DNA of 64,000 bases from NCBI GenBank assembly GCA_020847985.1, contig JADLBC010000045.1, forward strand, positions 29,243 through 93,242. The letters are read 5' to 3'. Position 1 is the first letter of the stretch. Every line of letters begins with the position of its first letter. The stretch comes from Dehalococcoidia bacterium. GTDB taxonomy: Bacteria > Chloroflexota > Dehalococcoidia > Tepidiformales > Tepidiformaceae. A program made the translations under genes and the position numbers. This document shows positions 61,349 to 64,000 of this stretch, piece after piece. The notes under the pieces are model-generated. The model made no database searches. It was not told the DNA's origin and saw only the letters and a list, made by a program, of their open reading frames with translations.

Positions 61349-63862
61349 ATGCCCGGCCTGCTCTCCGACACCGAACGCCTCCGGCGCGTGTTCGAACTCG
61401 AACTGAAGCAGGAGTGCGCCAACCGCGTGGTCGAGGGCGGGCTCGACCGCATGTTCATCCAGATGCAGGAGGATGGCCTGCTCGAAATCGGCGGGCCGTT
61501 GCGCCAGCGCGTTCGGATGCTCCCCCCCGGCGGGTATCGCGCGCTTCAACCGGAGCAGCGGCGGTCATGGCTCGAAGGCACGCTCCGTGCGCTCGCCGTC
61601 CCCACGTCCGCGCCCGCGCGCGAGCCCGTTCCGCTGCGGAAGCCCGCCGCATCCCGTGGCACCCCGGCGCGTACCGCGAAGCCTCGTCCCCGCGCGGTCC
61701 CCTCCCGCGACGCCGGCGTCGCGAGTGATCCCGAACCAGCGCACCACGGCCCGAACCTTTCGCTCGATGCACCAGTATCCCGCCTCCCAGGGGTCGGCAA
61801 AGCCGCGGAGGCGAAGTTCGAAAAGCTCGGCGTGCGCACCGCGGGAGACGCCGTCTTCCTCTTCCCCCGGCGCTTCAACGACTTCACCGACATGCGCCGC
61901 ATCGCCGAGCTGGCCCCGTCGTCCATGCCGCAGACGGTCGTGGGCAACATCTTCAGCGTTCGCGAGATGCGCTTTGGCCGCCGCGTGAAGGGCGCCGAGG
62001 CGCTGGTCACCGATGGCTCCGGCACGCTGCGGGTGGCCTGGTTCAACATGCCCTACGTCGTCCGCCAGCTTGAGGAAGGCACCCGTGTCGTCTTCTCCGG
62101 CAAGGTGCGTTCCTTCCGCGGCCGCCTCCAGATGGAGAACCCCGAGTTCGAGCCGGTCGATGACGAAGCGGCGAACGCCGGCCGGCTCGTGCCCGTATAC
62201 CCGGCGACCCAGGGCCTCAGCCAGCGCACCCTGCGCCGCGCCGTGAAGACGGCCGTCGATGCGCTCGCCGACAGCGTCGTGGATGCCGTCCCGGAGTGGC
62301 TTCGGGACCGTGAACGGCTCCCTCGACTCGCACCCGCCGTTCGTGCTTTGCACTTCCCCAACTCCTTCGGTGAGGCCGAGGAAGCACGCCGGCGGCTCGC
62401 CCTGGGCGAATTCCTTGCCATCCAGGCGGCCGTCCTCACCCGTCGTGCCGAGTGGCAACAGGGCGAGGATGCCCCCTCCCTGGCGCTCGGGCCGCGACTC
62501 GGTCCCTTCCTCGATTCGCTCCCGTTTCGCCTGACCACCACCCAGCGCGAGTGCCTGGATGACATCCTCGAGGACATCCAGGGCCCCGCACCCATGCTCC
62601 GGCTGCTCCAGGGCGATGTCGGCTCCGGCAAGACGGTCGTCGCTTTCGGGGCGATGCTCGCGGCCGTGCACTCGGGCATGCAGGCCGTCCTCATGGCACC
62701 CACCGAAATCCTCGCCGACCAGCACTACCGCTCTTTCGCGAAGCTGCTCGGCGGCGGCGAGGTCCACGCGCTCGATGGCGTCTTCATGCCCTCGTGGCTG
62801 GGGCGGCCCCTGCGCGTGCTCCTGCTCACCGGCTCGCTGACGCCCGCCCAGAAGGCCCAGATCCGCGCCGATGTGGCCCATGGTGGCGCCGACATCATCA
62901 TCGGCACGCACGCGCTCCTCGAGGACGATGTCGCCATCCCGCGGCTGGCGATGGCGGTGGTCGATGAGCAGCACCGCTTCGGCGTCATGCAGCGCGTGAA
63001 GCTGCGCCAGAAAGGCCTCAATCCCCACCTCCTCGTGATGACCGCGACACCCATCCCCCGCACCCTCGCGCTCACCGTCTACGGCGACCTCGAGGTGTCC
63101 ACGATTTCCGAGATGCCGCCCGGCCGGAAGCCCGTGAAGACCGTCTGGGTCCAGCCGCACGAACGCGAGGAGGCCTACGACGTCATCCGTGAGCGGCTCG
63201 ACGCCGGCGAGCAGGCCTTCGTCATCTGCCCGCTGGTCGAGGAGTCGGAGTCGCTCGATGTGCGCTCCGCCGAGGAAGAGTTCGAACGGCTCCGCGCCGG
63301 CCCCCTCAAGCGCTACAGGCTGGAGCTGCTCCACGGCCGGATGCCCGGCCGCGTGAAGGACGACGTGATGGAGCGCTTCGGCCGCCACGAAGCAGACGTG
63401 CTGGTTTCGACCAGCGTGATCGAAGTCGGCATCGATGTGCCGAACGCCACCGTCATCGTCATCGAAGGCGCCGAGCGCTTCGGCCTCAGCCAGCTTCACC
63501 AGTTCCGCGGCCGCGTCGGCCGTTCGGCGAAGCAGAGCTACTGCCTGCTCTTCAGCACCGAAGACGACCCGGGTCCGGACGCGCGCGAACGCCTTGAGGC
63601 GATGGTCGATACCACCGATGGATTCAAGCTCGCCGAAGTCGACCTCGCGATGCGCGGCGAAGGCGAGGCCTGGGGGCGCGTGCAGAGCGGCGCCAACTCC
63701 ATGCTCCGCGTGGCGAAGCTCACCGACCGCGACATCCTCATGCAGGCTCGCCACCTCGCCGCCGAAGTCCTCGCCATCGACCCGAAGCTGCAGAAGTCCG
63801 AGCACCGGGCGCTCGCCGTCGCGGTGAAGCCGTTCCTTGAGAAGGCGACCGAGGCGAACTAG
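61349..63862 (+). CDS. recG: ATP-dependent DNA helicase RecG
   Basis: 837 residues from ATG 61349 (MPGLLSDTERLRRVFELELK), one base after the fakB stop; the track start 61088 lies inside fakB. It has an extra ~135-residue N-terminal region before the RecG wedge domain, containing a helical part and a basic Ala/Pro/Arg linker. Then LPGVGKAAEAKFEKLGVRT, the OB-fold wedge, Walker A LLQGDVGSGKTVVA, DEQH box VVDEQHRFGV, motif III TATPIPRT, and motif VI HQFRGRVGRSAKQSYCLL. Remodels stalled replication forks and Holliday junctions. An IS-like sequence begins two bases after its stop. Confidence 0.96.
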   Translation: MPGLLSDTERLRRVFELELKQECANRVVEGGLDRMFIQMQEDGLLEIGGPLRQRVRMLPPGGYRALQPEQRRSWLEGTLRALAVPTSAPAREPVPLRKPAASRGTPARTAKPRPRAVPSRDAGVASDPEPAHHGPNLSLDAPVSRLPGVGKAAEAKFEKLGVRTAGDAVFLFPRRFNDFTDMRRIAELAPSSMPQTVVGNIFSVREMRFGRRVKGAEALVTDGSGTLRVAWFNMPYVVRQLEEGTRVVFSGKVRSFRGRLQMENPEFEPVDDEAANAGRLVPVYPATQGLSQRTLRRAVKTAVDALADSVVDAVPEWLRDRERLPRLAPAVRALHFPNSFGEAEEARRRLALGEFLAIQAAVLTRRAEWQQGEDAPSLALGPRLGPFLDSLPFRLTTTQRECLDDILEDIQGPAPMLRLLQGDVGSGKTVVAFGAMLAAVHSGMQAVLMAPTEILADQHYRSFAKLLGGGEVHALDGVFMPSWLGRPLRVLLLTGSLTPAQKAQIRADVAHGGADIIIGTHALLEDDVAIPRLAMAVVDEQHRFGVMQRVKLRQKGLNPHLLVMTATPIPRTLALTVYGDLEVSTISEMPPGRKPVKTVWVQPHEREEAYDVIRERLDAGEQAFVICPLVEESESLDVRSAEEEFERLRAGPLKRYRLELLHGRMPGRVKDDVMERFGRHEADVLVSTSVIEVGIDVPNATVIVIEGAERFGLSQLHQFRGRVGRSAKQSYCLLFSTEDDPGPDARERLEAMVDTTDGFKLAEVDLAMRGEGEAWGRVQSGANSMLRVAKLTDRDILMQARHLAAEVLAIDPKLQKSEHRALAVAVKPFLEKATEAN

Positions 63863-63863
63863 C

Positions 63864-64000
63864 TGTAGTTCCTACGAGGGTTGCACACAGGAAGTAGTCA
63901 TCAGCTTAAGCAGTTAGGTTGACGAAGAGAGGGGCACTGCCGTTGGTTTGGGTTGTCACACACCTGACCACGGAGGCCCCTCGATGTCCCATCCTAACGC
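63864..64000 (+). mobile_element. Probable left end of an insertion sequence (truncated by window edge)
   Basis: Starts TGTAGTTCCTACGAGG directly after recG. Base composition is clearly lower in GC than the neighbours, and a new ORF with a strong GGAGG starts at 63984 (MSHPNA), an opening often seen in IS481-type transposases. The right end, inverted repeat and target duplication are outside the window, so family and boundary are inference. Confidence 0.5.
63984..64000 (+). CDS. First codons of a putative transposase (truncated)
   Basis: ATG TCC CAT CCT AAC GC runs off the window; GGAGG sits eight bases upstream. Only six residues are visible, so the transposase call rests on context and a remembered IS481-type N-terminus (MSHxNAxLT). 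Confidence 0.35.

Overview
This window is a GC-rich bacterial chromosome segment, densely coded on both strands. It probably comes from a Chloroflexota-like (Dehalococcoidia-type) or related Terrabacteria lineage; that is inference from gene content, with no marker search behind it. Supporting signs are: F420 genes (npdG, cofE); several acyl-CoA dehydrogenases; a Gram-positive-type SOS box in front of dinB; many Ser/Thr kinases with FHA proteins; a DUF2510 domain; and ribosomal protein bS21, which high-GC Actinobacteria usually lack. Short or absent 5' leaders (a -10 element 6 to 15 nt before the start codon) recur at several genes.

Layout. 1-4.3 kb: pheS (5' end outside the window) and pheT, separated by a four-helix-bundle (S23/IVP-type) gene flanked by heptamer-based inverted repeats, then a CTG-initiated rpsU missed by the ORF track, with a clean terminator. 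4.3-9.5 kb: LexA-controlled dinB, two acyl-CoA dehydrogenases and an MFS exporter. 9.7-13.4 kb: a His/Cys-rich small membrane protein, a 382-bp structured leader, and a BtuF/FepB-type binding protein, FecCD permease and ATPase (cobalamin or siderophore uptake). 13.4-15 kb: a polysaccharide flippase and tRNA-Arg(CCT).

15-28 kb is the standout region: an all-minus-strand signalling island. It holds three intact Ser/Thr kinases (one with LysM and LecA-like sensor domains, one fused to DUF2510 and DUF805, one tail-anchored), a fourth decayed kinase, a PP2C phosphatase, six FHA proteins (one fused to an OmpR-type winged helix, one to RDD, two to zinc ribbons, one membrane-anchored, one short and degenerate) and a secreted VWA protein. 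Two of its transcription units carry the same 11-bp-period direct repeat (TTGTCC-N5-YTGTCC) at almost the same distance from the start codon, 86 and 87 nt. This suggests a dedicated regulator, and the FHA-winged-helix protein is the obvious candidate. Upstream on the same strand is a 2388-residue secreted protein with eleven IPT/TIG repeats and two fibronectin-III domains.

35-39 kb: tig-clpP-clpX operon with a terminator. 39-42.5 kb: peptide/nickel-type ABC transporter (binding protein and two permeases, no ATPases nearby). 42.6-51 kb: a PDZ/radical-SAM/DUF512 protein, ispH, a cmk-plsC fusion, an RluB-type pseudouridine synthase, a LysR regulator, two ferredoxins and aspS. 51-58 kb: amidohydrolase, npdG, cofE, MarR regulator, histidine phosphatase, HtrA-like lipoprotein protease and a DHA2-type exporter. 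57.7-63.9 kb: fakA, rpmB-like L28, rpe, fakB (DegV) and recG, an arrangement that recalls the rpmB-yloV-recG neighbourhood of Firmicutes. The last 137 bp are lower in GC and look like the left end of an insertion sequence, with the first codons of a transposase abutting recG.
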